Shown here: positions 42,253 to 51,148 of the stretch, in pieces
How the letters are laid out: each line of letters begins with the position of its first letter
Numbering within the stretch: position 1 is the first letter of the stretch
NCBI RefSeq assembly: GCF_019969685.1
Contig: NZ_JAHXYZ010000001.1
Location: forward strand, 1,178,001-1,242,000
Direction: 5' to 3'
Origin: Microbacterium sp. EST19A
GTDB lineage: Bacteria; Actinomycetota; Actinomycetes; Actinomycetales; Microbacteriaceae
Length of the DNA: 64,000 nucleotides
The notes under the pieces: generated by a model
The model's input: only the letters and a program-made list of their open reading frames with translations
Told to the model about the DNA's origin: nothing
The model's database searches: none
Made by a program: the position numbers and the translations under genes

Positions 42253-43248
42253 TCAGGATGCCGCGTCGAGCGCAGCATCCGCCAGTGCGGCCGAGGTCTC
42301 GAGGTCGCGCATCCACAGCGGGCGCACCTCGGCGCGCACACCTGCCGCCTCGATCTCCGGCGCGAGCGCGGCATCCTCCTCGGCGATCAACCACGCGTCG
42401 AGCAGACCGCCGTGGTCACGCGCGCCGTAGTGACGCCCGACCGCGGCGGCCGTGGCCTCGATGCCCACCGCTGCGAGGCAGGCATCCGCCATGCCGCGGA
42501 CGGGTGCACCCGCGATGATCGGCGAGACCCCGACCACGACCCCGCCCGCCGCACGCACCGCGTCGTCGATGCCGGGGACCGCGAGGATCGGACCGAGCGA
42601 CACGACGGGGTTCGACGGAGCGAAGATGATGACGTCGGCGGCGGCCAGCGACTCGAGCACGCCGGGTGCGGGCGCCGCCTGTGCGATGCCCGGCGAGTCG
42701 AAACCGCGCGCCGGAAGGGAGGCCCGGTGCCGGGTCCACCACTCCTGGAAGTGCATGCGTCCCTGCTCGGTCTCGACGTGCGTGTCGACCTCGGCATCCG
42801 TCATCGGCAGCAGTCGGATGCCGAGAGGCCACCGTGACGCGAGCCGGGCCACCACCTGGGTTACGGAGAGACCGTCGTGCAGCCAGCCGGTCCGGGCGAC
42901 GTGCGCGCCCAGGTCGAGGTCGCCCAGGGTGAACCACGGCCACCCGGATCCCCACGCGTGCAACTCGGCGGCCACGCGCTCCGACTCCCCGGCCCGGCCC
43001 CAGCCCCGCTCGGCATCGTTCACTCCGGCGAGCGCGTAGATCATCGAGTCGACGTCGGGCTGCAGCCGCAGACCGCTGAGCCACAGGTCGTCCCCGGTGT
43101 TCGCGATCACCGTGATCTCGGCGCGCGTGCCGCCGTCGGCATCCGGCCACCGTCTCCGCGCGGCCTCGCGCACGCCGAGGACGAACTTCGAGCCCCCGAC
43201 ACCGCCCGCGAGCACGACGATCCGCGGAGCGTGCGTGCCCGCGTTCAT
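42253..43248 (-). CDS. cofD: 2-phospho-L-lactate (phosphoenolpyruvyl) transferase, F420 biosynthesis
   Basis: 331 aa, normal CofD/FbiA length. N-terminal IVVLAGGVGGSKFVLGVREA is the CofD signature (GDP-activated donor), followed by ANTGDDLWLSGLRLQPDVDS and the FAPSNPVVSLGPILAV loop. It attaches the phospho-acid side arm to Fo to give F420-0 or its dehydro form. It ends the LLM-cofE-fgd-cofC-cofD operon and overlaps cofC by 4 bp. The alternate name is fbiA. Confidence 0.93.
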   Translation of the reverse strand: MNAGTHAPRIVVLAGGVGGSKFVLGVREAARRRWPDADGGTRAEITVIANTGDDLWLSGLRLQPDVDSMIYALAGVNDAERGWGRAGESERVAAELHAWGSGWPWFTLGDLDLGAHVARTGWLHDGLSVTQVVARLASRWPLGIRLLPMTDAEVDTHVETEQGRMHFQEWWTRHRASLPARGFDSPGIAQAAPAPGVLESLAAADVIIFAPSNPVVSLGPILAVPGIDDAVRAAGGVVVGVSPIIAGAPVRGMADACLAAVGIEATAAAVGRHYGARDHGGLLDAWLIAEEDAALAPEIEAAGVRAEVRPLWMRDLETSAALADAALDAAS

Positions 43249-43916
43249 GAGGCCAGCACCTGCGGTCGATCGACGAGGGCGGCCGTGCGGGGTCCGAGGC
43301 CCGACCGCCGCGCCACGGGAAGGTGCGCGGCGACGTCGAGGTCGCGACGCAGGCCGCTCAGCACCGGGAACCCGACCTCGACGAATCCGGCCGCACGATG
43401 CGCCGCAGCAGAGTCGGACCCGAAGCGGGTGCGCAGCTCCACCCCCGCGCGGGCCGTCGCCAGCACGGTGCCCGTGCCTTCGGCATCCGGCACGAACGCC
43501 CGCGGATGCGACGACGCGAAGGCGAGCGCCCGGGACAGCTCGTCGGGTCGGAGCGCCGGCAGGTCACCCAGCAGCACGGCCCGCGGCCGATCGACCCGAG
43601 CCGAGGCGATCCCGAGTTCGATCGCCGCGCTCAGTCCGTCGCCGCGATCCGGCACGATGCGCACACGCGGGAGCGGGCGGAGCGCCGCCGCGGTCACCTC
43701 ATCGCTCGTCACGACGATGACCTGGCCGACCCGATGGCACGACACCGCCGCATCGACCGTGTCGAGGGCGATCGCGCGCGCCAGCTCCTCACGCTCGACG
43801 CCGGAGACCCGCAGCCGCGTCTTGCCGAACTCGGCCCGTTTCACCGGGATCACGACCGCCCAGTCGCGGACGGGCGCTCCCGACGAATGCGGCGCGGTAC
43901 CGAGGCTGCGGATCAT
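43245..43916 (-). CDS. cofC: Phospholactate/phosphoenolpyruvate guanylyltransferase, F420 biosynthesis
   Basis: 223 aa nucleotidyltransferase (FbiD/CofC). WAVVIPVKRAEFGKTRL is the nucleotide-binding start, GDGLSAAIELGIASA and AVLLGDLPALRPDEL the metal/substrate regions. It makes the GDP-activated donor for CofD, whose gene overlaps it. An 11-bp gap separates it from fgd upstream. Confidence 0.9.
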   Translation of the reverse strand: MIRSLGTAPHSSGAPVRDWAVVIPVKRAEFGKTRLRVSGVEREELARAIALDTVDAAVSCHRVGQVIVVTSDEVTAAALRPLPRVRIVPDRGDGLSAAIELGIASARVDRPRAVLLGDLPALRPDELSRALAFASSHPRAFVPDAEGTGTVLATARAGVELRTRFGSDSAAAHRAAGFVEVGFPVLSGLRRDLDVAAHLPVARRSGLGPRTAALVDRPQVLAS

Positions 43917-43927
43917 GTCGACACTCC

Positions 43928-44941
43928 TCAGCCGCGCAGGCGCGGGGCGATGTCGCGCTCGAACAGCTGCAGGAATCGCCGCTGGTCGTGACCGGGCGCG
44001 TGGAAGACGAGGTGGTTGAAGCCCCAGTCGATGTACTGCTGGATGTCGGCGGCCACGGCATCCGGATCGTTGCCCACGATCCAGCGCTTCGCGATCGTCT
44101 CGAGCGGCAGGGCGTCGGCGGCCTTCTCCATCTCGACCGGGTCGGTGATGTCGTGCTTCTGCTCCTTGGAGAGCGACAGCGGAGACCAGAACCGGGTGTT
44201 CTCCAGCGCCGCCTCGCGGGTCTCCTCATAGGACAGCTTGATCTCGATCATGCGGTCGTACGTGTCGAACGAGCGCTCCGACTGCTCGAGCCCCTCCTTG
44301 ACCGCCGGCAGGAGCTGGTCGACGTAGAGCTCCTGGCCCTTGCCGGAGGTGCAGATGAAGCCGTCGCCCGCGCGGCCCGCGTAGCGCGCGACCATGGGTC
44401 CGCCGGCGGCGATGTAGATCGGGATGCCGCCTTCCGGGCGGTCGTAGATCGAGGCGTCGTGCGTCGAGTAGTACTCGCCCTCGAAGTTCACGCGGTCGCC
44501 CGACCACAGCGCCCGCATGAGGCGCACCGACTCGCGCAGCCGCGCGTAGCGCTCCTTGAACTCGGGCCAGTCCTGGTCGCCGGCCCCGCGGAAGCCCGTG
44601 GCGATCTCGTTCAGCGCCTCGCCCGAGCCGACGCCGAGGATGATCCGGTCCTGGTACAGACACCCGAGGCTCGCGAACGCCTGCGCGAGCACGGCCGGGT
44701 TGTACCGGAACGTCGGGGTGAGCACCGAGGTGCCGATGCGGATGTCGGTCGTGCGCTCGCCGACCGCCGCCATCCAGGTGAGTGAGAACGGCGCGTGGCC
44801 GCCGGTGTGCCGCCACGGCTGGAAGTGGTCGCTGGCGAACACGGACTGCATGCCGTGCGCCTCCGCCGCCACGGAGATCTCGACGAGCTCACGCGGGTCG
44901 AACTGCTCCGCGCTGGCCTTATATCCGAGGGTCAGTGTCAT
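43928..44941 (-). CDS. fgd: F420-dependent glucose-6-phosphate dehydrogenase
   Basis: 337 aa, matching FGD1 length (336). [75 protein letters not shown] and [15 protein letters not shown] agree closely with mycobacterial Fgd. It reduces F420 to F420H2 with glucose-6-phosphate, supplying hydride for the F420 enzymes around it. Overlaps cofE by 4 bp. Confidence 0.93.
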   Translation of the reverse strand: MTLTLGYKASAEQFDPRELVEISVAAEAHGMQSVFASDHFQPWRHTGGHAPFSLTWMAAVGERTTDIRIGTSVLTPTFRYNPAVLAQAFASLGCLYQDRIILGVGSGEALNEIATGFRGAGDQDWPEFKERYARLRESVRLMRALWSGDRVNFEGEYYSTHDASIYDRPEGGIPIYIAAGGPMVARYAGRAGDGFICTSGKGQELYVDQLLPAVKEGLEQSERSFDTYDRMIEIKLSYEETREAALENTRFWSPLSLSKEQKHDITDPVEMEKAADALPLETIAKRWIVGNDPDAVAADIQQYIDWGFNHLVFHAPGHDQRRFLQLFERDIAPRLRG

Positions 44942-45741
44942 GTCGCATCCTTCTTTTCGTGTTCTGAGACGTGTTCCCGGGAGGCCGCGGCGTAGCCGTC
45001 GCGGTAGCCCTGGTCGAGGGCTTCGGCGGTGCCGAGCCAGAAGAGATCTCGCTCCGACGGCCGCACGATGCTCGACGCCCCGGGGAGGGTGAGCGGGCCG
45101 ACGAGGTCGCCGCGTCCCCGGACGACGGCGACGGGATTGCCGCTCGCCTTGCCCTTGACGAGGTCGGATGCCGCGGCCAGCTCGTCGGCGACGCAGGGGG
45201 TCGTGACGCTGAGGGTCTTCCCCGCCTGGTCGGTGGTGCCGCGCAGGTCGCTGATCATGTGCACCCCGCCGCCGCCGATCGCGACGTCGGTCTGCCCTTC
45301 GCGCCAGGGGCGACCCAGGGTGTCGCTGAGGATCACGCCGACCTCGGCGCCGGTCTCGGCACGCAGTCCCGCGGCGAGCGCACGGGCCGAGGCATCCGGG
45401 TCCACAGGCAGCAGCAGCACCCAGCCGTCGGGGGTGTTGCTCGCGTCGACCCCGGCGGCCGCGGCGACCATGCCGAGGCGGTTCTCGACGATGCGCATCG
45501 TGTGGCCGTCGAACGTGCGGGAGGCGACGAGGCGCACGGTCTCGGCGGTGATGGCCTCCTCGCGGTCGGCGGCCTGCACGTAGCGCCCCTCCGCCTTGGA
45601 GACGATCTTCGAGGTGACGACGAGGATGTCGCCGTGCGCGAGCTCGACACCGGTGTCGAGGATCAGCCGCACGAGGTCATCGCCCGGTCGCACCTCGCCG
45701 ATGCCGGTGAGGGCGAAGACGCTGATCGCCGGGCCGTTCAT
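44938..45741 (-). CDS. cofE: F420-0:gamma-glutamyl ligase, stand-alone
   Basis: 267 aa. [55 protein letters not shown] and [20 protein letters not shown] are CofE signatures. It adds the glutamate tail with GTP. Mycobacterial FbiB carries a further C-terminal FMN reductase domain of about 200 residues that is absent here, so a dehydro-F420 reductase would have to be elsewhere or not needed. ATG 45741 overlaps the LLM gene stop. Confidence 0.92.
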   Translation of the reverse strand: MNGPAISVFALTGIGEVRPGDDLVRLILDTGVELAHGDILVVTSKIVSKAEGRYVQAADREEAITAETVRLVASRTFDGHTMRIVENRLGMVAAAAGVDASNTPDGWVLLLPVDPDASARALAAGLRAETGAEVGVILSDTLGRPWREGQTDVAIGGGGVHMISDLRGTTDQAGKTLSVTTPCVADELAAASDLVKGKASGNPVAVVRGRGDLVGPLTLPGASSIVRPSERDLFWLGTAEALDQGYRDGYAAASREHVSEHEKKDAT

Positions 45742-46730
45742 GCGCGCACCTTCGGCAGCACGTCGCGGCCGAAGACCTCGAGCCACTCCTGCTGGTTCGG
45801 GCCCACGTTGTGCAGGTAGATGCGCGTGAAGCCGAGGTCGGCGTAGCGCTGGATCGCTGCGCGGTGCACGTCGGGGTCGGCGGAGATGAGCATCGAGGCG
45901 CGCATGTCGTCGGCGGTCACGCCGCGCACGAGCTGCTCGAAGTCGTAGGGCGAGCGCACATCGCCGCGTCGCATCCGGAGCCCGGCGATCGGCCATTCGG
46001 TGAGCGCGTTCGACAGCGCCTGCTCCTCGGTCGCGGCCCAGGAGAGTTGCAGCTGCAGGACCTTGGGCAGGGTGTCGGCGTCGCGACCGCTCTCGCGCGC
46101 TCCGTCAGCGAAGCGGGCGAGGAGTGGCGCCAGACGCTCGACCTCGGCGCCGACGGTGATCAGCCCGTCCGCGTGACGACCTGCGCGCCGAGCTGTCACC
46201 GGTCCCGCCGTCGCGACGTACACCGGCGGCGCGGCATCCGGCATCGTCCACAGCCGGGTGGACTCCATGCGGTAGTGCTCGCCGCGATGGCGGGTGTCGC
46301 GGCCGGCGAGCGACGCGGTGAAGAGCTTGCGGATGATGTCGACCGCCTCGAACATGCGGTCGATGCGCTCGGCGGGTTCGGGCCAGTAGCCGCCGGTGAT
46401 GTGCTCGTTGAGAGCGTCGCCGGATCCGACACCGAGCCAGCCGCGACCGGGGTAGAGCGTCGCGAGGGTCGCGGCCGCCTGCGCGACGACGGCCGGGTGG
46501 GTGCGGAACCCCGGAGTGGTCACACCCGGGCCGAGGTCGCCCCGGGTGTGGGCGCCGATCGCGCCGAGCATGGTCCAGACGTGCGCCGATGCCCGGTGGC
46601 GGGGCAGCCAGGGCTGGAAGTGGTCGGTGGCCATGATGCCGCGGAACCCGTGCGCCTCGGCTGCGATGCAGTTCGCGATGACGTCGGCCGGCTGCATCTG
46701 CTCGAGCATCGCAGCGTATCCGATGTGCAT
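45738..46730 (-). CDS. F420-dependent LLM oxidoreductase, Fgd-related
   Basis: 330 aa. [51 protein letters not shown] and [19 protein letters not shown] parallel Fgd motifs ([15 protein letters not shown]), placing it among F420-dependent hydride-transfer enzymes. It should use F420H2 to reduce, or F420 to oxidise, an unknown substrate. First gene of the F420 operon; regulon site E lies 36 bp upstream. Confidence 0.87.
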   Translation of the reverse strand: MHIGYAAMLEQMQPADVIANCIAAEAHGFRGIMATDHFQPWLPRHRASAHVWTMLGAIGAHTRGDLGPGVTTPGFRTHPAVVAQAAATLATLYPGRGWLGVGSGDALNEHITGGYWPEPAERIDRMFEAVDIIRKLFTASLAGRDTRHRGEHYRMESTRLWTMPDAAPPVYVATAGPVTARRAGRHADGLITVGAEVERLAPLLARFADGARESGRDADTLPKVLQLQLSWAATEEQALSNALTEWPIAGLRMRRGDVRSPYDFEQLVRGVTADDMRASMLISADPDVHRAAIQRYADLGFTRIYLHNVGPNQQEWLEVFGRDVLPKVRA

Positions 46731-46765
46731 GTCGGCCTCCTCACCGCGTTGCTATCTCCATTGAA

Positions 46766-46783
46766 TGGATACTGGATCCAAAA
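46766..46783. promoter_or_regulatory. Regulon operator site E
   Basis: On the minus strand TTTTGGATCCAGTATCCA, a chimera of the A and C forms, 36-53 bp upstream of the F420-dependent LLM gene. Confidence 0.8.
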
Positions 46784-46839
46784 GTCAAGAGCGAAGGGGG
46801 ACACCGCCCGTCACGGGTCCCTGAGCTCGTCGACAGGCC

Positions 46840-48717
46840 TCAGTTCTTCGCGCGCGCCCGGCGCCGCTGCACCGCGAGCGTGGTCGTCGCGGATTCCTCG
46901 GCAGCGGCATCCGTCGTCGACGCCAGCGTCGGAAGCCCCGCCGCGACGGGCTTGCGCGCCCGCCCGATCGCCCGACGAGACAGCGCCCACTGCAGGCCGT
47001 AGCCGATCGCGAACACCATCAGCGTGAAGATCAGGGCCATGGCCGCGCCCTGATCCGGCGCATAGAGCTGCGCCGACCGCGGGTTGATCATGGCGTAGAT
47101 GTACATCGACAGGGGTCGGGACGACGGGGTCGCGAGGAACGCCGGGAGCGTGAACTCGTTCGTGCCGAGGATGAACATCTGGATCCACACGGCCATCACG
47201 GTCGGCATCAGCAGCGGGGCGATGATGCGCCGGAAGCCGGCGAACCGGCTCGCGCCGCTGGTCAGCGCCGCCTCCTCGAGCTCGGGCCGGATCTGCAGCG
47301 TCGCGCTGTACGAGGAGCGGTACGCGATCGACACCCGGTACGAGTACGCGATGACGAGGGCCAGCAGCGTGCCGGCGATCGGGATGTAGGGGTTCAGCAC
47401 CATGAAGGTGAGGAAGGTCGCGAAGCCGGCGATCGTCGCGGGGATCGCCACCGACGATGACGCGAAGAGGTCGAGGGCGCGCACCCAGCCGGTCTTCCTG
47501 CTGCGGGCGATGCCGTAGGCGAACACCGTGGCGACGACGACCGCGATCGTGGCGCTGCCGCCCGCGATGAGCACGGTGCGTCCGAGCGAGACCCAGAACT
47601 CCGGGTCGGCGAGCACGATCGCGAAGGCACCCCAGTCGGTGCTGCCGAGCAGCGCCTCGAGAGAGAACGCCACCGGGTACGGGGTGATCGCCGCCCACAG
47701 CAGGGCGAGCAGGGGCAGGATGCCGGTGAGCAGGGCGAACACGGCGACGAGCAGCATGACCGGGATCTTCCACGGCCCCATCCGCATGGTCGACGGCCGG
47801 AACCCCTTGCCCGACACCGACGCTCTTCGTTCGGCGTTGCGCGTCGCCCGCAGATAGATCGCGAACGCGATGGTCGTGATCACGAGGAACACCAGGCCCC
47901 ACGCGGCCGCGAGGCCGTACTGCGGCAGCTCGCCCGCATTGGAGCTGATGAGAGTCCAGAGCTTGAGGGCGAAGATGCTGCGCCCGGACTCCTGGCCGAA
48001 CAGCAGCGGCACCTCGAGACTGCCGAGGCCCAGGATGAAGGTCAGCACGGTCACCCCGAGCAGGCCCGGCCAGAGCATCGGCAGGGTGACCCGCCGCAGG
48101 GTCTGCGGCCAGGAGGCCCCCGAGACACGCGCCGACTCCTCGAGCGAGCCGTCCATGTTGGTGAGGATCGGGACGATCATCAGGTACGGGAACGTGACGT
48201 TGGTCAGCGCCTGGATGGCGATCATCGTCGGGAAGGCGTACGGGTCGATCGGCACGTCCGATGCGAACGGCAGCAGGCGCAGCAGCTGGTTGAGCACGCC
48301 CGACTCGGGCGAGAGCATCAGCAGGTAGGCCTGCGCCTTGACGATCGGCGGGATGATGTACGGCACGATCACGAGCACCGAGATGATGCGCCGCAGCGGA
48401 GCATCGGTGCGCACCGTGACCCAGGCGAGGCCGAACGCCATCAGCAGGCTGAGCACGGTGGAGCCGCCGACGAACGCCCCGGTGGCGCCGAGCACGCCCC
48501 AGAAGTCGTCGCGCAGCTGCCAGAGGGTGACGAAGTTCTCGACCCCCCACTGGGCGGAGGAGACGCCGAACGGCAGGAACGGACCGCGGAACGCCGTGAT
48601 CACCTGAACGATCAGCGGCACCGCGAGGAGGATGAAGATCACCGCACCGGCGACGATCATCGCGATCGTCATCGAGGTGGGACGCGTGCGCCCCGCGGTC
48701 CGTCGAGCCTGGAACAT
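46840..48717 (-). CDS. Fused ABC permease (iron/polyamine/phosphonate class)
   Basis: 625 aa with two homologous permease halves of about six membrane segments each (FbpB/AfuB-like). Coupling loops: half 1 around SGASWPQTLRRVTLPMLW, half 2 around SGASRFAGFRRIIAPLLM. The C-terminal 50 residues are an Ala/Arg-rich tail. The partner binding protein is 2 bp upstream and the ATPase beyond it. Iron or an organic ligand may be imported. Confidence 0.88.
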   Translation of the reverse strand: MFQARRTAGRTRPTSMTIAMIVAGAVIFILLAVPLIVQVITAFRGPFLPFGVSSAQWGVENFVTLWQLRDDFWGVLGATGAFVGGSTVLSLLMAFGLAWVTVRTDAPLRRIISVLVIVPYIIPPIVKAQAYLLMLSPESGVLNQLLRLLPFASDVPIDPYAFPTMIAIQALTNVTFPYLMIVPILTNMDGSLEESARVSGASWPQTLRRVTLPMLWPGLLGVTVLTFILGLGSLEVPLLFGQESGRSIFALKLWTLISSNAGELPQYGLAAAWGLVFLVITTIAFAIYLRATRNAERRASVSGKGFRPSTMRMGPWKIPVMLLVAVFALLTGILPLLALLWAAITPYPVAFSLEALLGSTDWGAFAIVLADPEFWVSLGRTVLIAGGSATIAVVVATVFAYGIARSRKTGWVRALDLFASSSVAIPATIAGFATFLTFMVLNPYIPIAGTLLALVIAYSYRVSIAYRSSYSATLQIRPELEEAALTSGASRFAGFRRIIAPLLMPTVMAVWIQMFILGTNEFTLPAFLATPSSRPLSMYIYAMINPRSAQLYAPDQGAAMALIFTLMVFAIGYGLQWALSRRAIGRARKPVAAGLPTLASTTDAAAEESATTTLAVQRRRARAKN

Positions 48718-48719
48718 GA

Positions 48720-49883
48720 TTATCCGTTCAGCGCCTTGTCGGCCGCGTTGATCATCGCCTGCCAGTCGTCACGGGTCTTCTGCGTCTCGGTCTCGGCACC
48801 CGTGTCGAGCCCGAGCAGCAGAGCATCGGAGTTGGTCTTCATCAGGCCGGTGGCCTCGGCGAAGGTCGCGGCGGGAAGACCCGCGAAGGGCACCTGCGTG
48901 CTGGCGAACCGCTCATCGGTCATGCGCAGTGAGATCCAGTCCGGGTCGAACGCGTTCCACAGCGTCCACAGCGCGGCGCCGGGCTTGTTCTTGGCGTCGG
49001 AGTTCACGCCCGAGAACTGCGCCCAGACCCCGGCGTGCTCGAACGGCGAGACCTGCAGCGCCGGGTTCGGGTTGAACAGCGTCTGGTTCAGCGCGATCGG
49101 CACGTCGCCGCTCGACAGCGGAGCACCCTGGTCCTCGAGCAGCTTCAGGTTGCCCGATGACGTGAGCTCGTCGATGAGGTCGAGCATCTTGTCCTCGCCC
49201 TCGGCCATGCCGTACCCCGCGAACACGACCGCGTTGTACCCGGCGACCGACACCTTGCCCTTGTACTCGGGGGCGAGCAGTCCGTCGAGCGACGCGGGCA
49301 CCGACGGCACCTTCTCGCTGTTGTACTGCAGGAGGGTGCCGTTGATGCTGTCGGGCATCAGCTCGGGAGCGCCGATCGTCAGGTACTCCTTCGGAACGCC
49401 GAAGCTCTCCCAGTCGACCTTCTCCCAGAAGCCCTCGTCGTACATGGCCGCCATCGAGGTGATCGATCCCGACACCACGTCGGTGTTGCGCGATCCGGTG
49501 GCCTTGGCGGAGATGATCGCCGAGGACAGGTTGTACGTCAGGCCCCTCGTCTCGACCTTGATGTCGGGGAACCGCTCATTGAACTGGGCGATCACGTCGG
49601 GCGACAGCTCGTACCAGTCCCAGATGACCAGCGTGCCGCCGTCGGCCTTCTTCGCCTCCTCGTAGAGGGCGTCGAGCTGCTTGTCGATCTCGGGCCAGTA
49701 GTCGTCGTAGAAGTTCTCGCAGCGGGTGACCGCGCCGACGTCCACGGCATCGCAGGTGGCCGAGGCGGCGTCGCCCTTCAGCGTCTCGCCGCTGTCCGCG
49801 GGCCCGCTCTGTGCGCCGCATCCGCTCAGGGCGAGTGCGAAGACCGCGACGGCGGCGGTTGCTCCCAGTTTTCTCTTGATCAT
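48720..49883 (-). CDS. ABC transporter substrate-binding lipoprotein (family 1, iron/polyamine type)
   Basis: 387 aa, signal MIKRKLGATAAVAVFALALS with lipobox Cys22. After a linker with three cysteines the fold begins GGTLVIWDWYELSPDVIAQF and contains ADSINGTLLQYNS-like ligand loops (ELMPDSINGTLLQYNSEKV). The closest known roles are Fe3+, putrescine or phosphonate binding; the ligand is not decidable. Part of the ATPase-binding protein-permease operon under site F. Confidence 0.85.
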   Translation of the reverse strand: MIKRKLGATAAVAVFALALSGCGAQSGPADSGETLKGDAASATCDAVDVGAVTRCENFYDDYWPEIDKQLDALYEEAKKADGGTLVIWDWYELSPDVIAQFNERFPDIKVETRGLTYNLSSAIISAKATGSRNTDVVSGSITSMAAMYDEGFWEKVDWESFGVPKEYLTIGAPELMPDSINGTLLQYNSEKVPSVPASLDGLLAPEYKGKVSVAGYNAVVFAGYGMAEGEDKMLDLIDELTSSGNLKLLEDQGAPLSSGDVPIALNQTLFNPNPALQVSPFEHAGVWAQFSGVNSDAKNKPGAALWTLWNAFDPDWISLRMTDERFASTQVPFAGLPAATFAEATGLMKTNSDALLLGLDTGAETETQKTRDDWQAMINAADKALNG

Positions 49884-49967
49884 GATCTGGATGTCCTCTC
49901 TGACATCAGGTGTGATTCTCGGGTGTGTGACTTCTCGGATGTGATGCAGGGGGTGGTGCGGAGTGCG

Positions 49968-51092
49968 TCATGCGGCCAGCACGCGGCAGGCGCGCGGAGC
50001 CAGTTCGAGGAAGACCCTGCCGCCCTCGGGAGGCGTGGCCAGCGGTGCGCCGCGGCCCACGATCGTGCCGACGGGTTCGCCTGCGGCGAGCACCTCGGCC
50101 TCGTACTCGACGATCTCGCCGAGGAACTCGACGCGCACGATGCGCACCGGGAGCACGTTCGGGCGATCGACCGCGGTCTCGTGCCAGCGCACGGTCTCGG
50201 GCCGGAAGGTCATCGTGACCTCGTCACCCGCCGCGACCCCGTCGGGCACCGGCGTCTGGAGCCGGGTGCCGAGCGCCTCGACGACCGCGTCGCCCGTGCC
50301 GTCGCGTTCGATGACGACCGCGGGCACCATGTTCACCCGGCCGACGAAGTCGGCGACGAAGCGGTCGGCCGGCTGGTCGTAGAGCTCGCGGGGCGTCGCC
50401 TCCTGCACGATGCGGCCCTGATTCATCACCGCGACCCGATCAGACATCGACAGCGCCTCGGACTGGTCGTGCGTGACGTAGAGGGCGCTGATCCCGAGGG
50501 TCCGCTGCAGACTGCGCAGTTCGTTGCGCATCGTGTCGCGCAGCTTCGCGTCGAGGTTCGACAGCGGCTCGTCGAGGAGCAGCAGTCGAGGGCGGTGCGC
50601 CAGTGCGCGGGCGAGGGCGAGACGCTGCTGCTGTCCGCCGGAGAGCGCGGTAGCCGGGCGCTGCGCGAGGTGGTCGAGCTGCACGAGCTCGAGCGCCTCC
50701 ATCGCACGCTTCCGAGCGTCCGCTTTGGAGAGCCGGGCACGCCCGACCTGCAGCGGGAAGACCGCGTTGGCGAAGACGGTCATGTGCGGCCAGATCGCGT
50801 AGTTCTGGAACACCATGCCGATGTCGCGCTTGTCGGGTGAGGCGTGCTCGGTTCCGGTCGACAGCATCCGCCCGTCGAGGGAGATGATCCCGCCGTCGCT
50901 CTTCTCGAGCCCGGCGACGCAGCGCAGGGTGGTGGTCTTGCCGCAGCCCGAGGGGCCGAGGAGGGAGTAGAACGTTCCCGGCTCGATCGTGAACGTGACC
51001 TCCTTGACGACCGGGACCGCCTCGCCGTCGAGTTCGTAGTCCTTCTTGAGGGCGTCGACGACCAGTCGTCCGCCTCCGGATGTCGCGGCCAT
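49968..51092 (-). CDS. ABC transporter ATPase (FbpC/PotA type)
   Basis: 374 aa. Walker [12 protein letters not shown]-loop VFQNYAIWPHMTV, signature LSGGQQQRLALARAL, Walker B LLLLDEPLSNLD, H-loop VTHDQSEAL; the C-terminal 130 residues form the TOBE regulatory domain. ATG 51092 follows GAGAGGACCTCG. It powers the fused permease. An 84-bp gap separates it from the binding-protein gene. Confidence 0.9.
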   Translation of the reverse strand: MAATSGGGRLVVDALKKDYELDGEAVPVVKEVTFTIEPGTFYSLLGPSGCGKTTTLRCVAGLEKSDGGIISLDGRMLSTGTEHASPDKRDIGMVFQNYAIWPHMTVFANAVFPLQVGRARLSKADARKRAMEALELVQLDHLAQRPATALSGGQQQRLALARALAHRPRLLLLDEPLSNLDAKLRDTMRNELRSLQRTLGISALYVTHDQSEALSMSDRVAVMNQGRIVQEATPRELYDQPADRFVADFVGRVNMVPAVVIERDGTGDAVVEALGTRLQTPVPDGVAAGDEVTMTFRPETVRWHETAVDRPNVLPVRIVRVEFLGEIVEYEAEVLAAGEPVGTIVGRGAPLATPPEGGRVFLELAPRACRVLAA

Positions 51093-51122
51093 CGAGGTCC
51101 TCTCCACCTTCACGGTTTTGGA

Positions 51123-51140
51123 TTTTGGATCCATTATGGA
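51123..51140. promoter_or_regulatory. Regulon operator site F (right half diverged)
   Basis: TTTTGGATCCATTATGGA in the 56-bp gap before the ATPase. The left half is identical to sites C and E; the right half instead makes the palindrome ATCCAT-T-ATGGAT (51129-51141). Confidence 0.6.
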
Positions 51141-51148
51141 TGACACCA

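Noticed and set aside
46840..48550. Second minus-strand frame of 579 codons inside the fused permease
   Set aside because: Arg/His-rich shadow of the permease gene without membrane segments.
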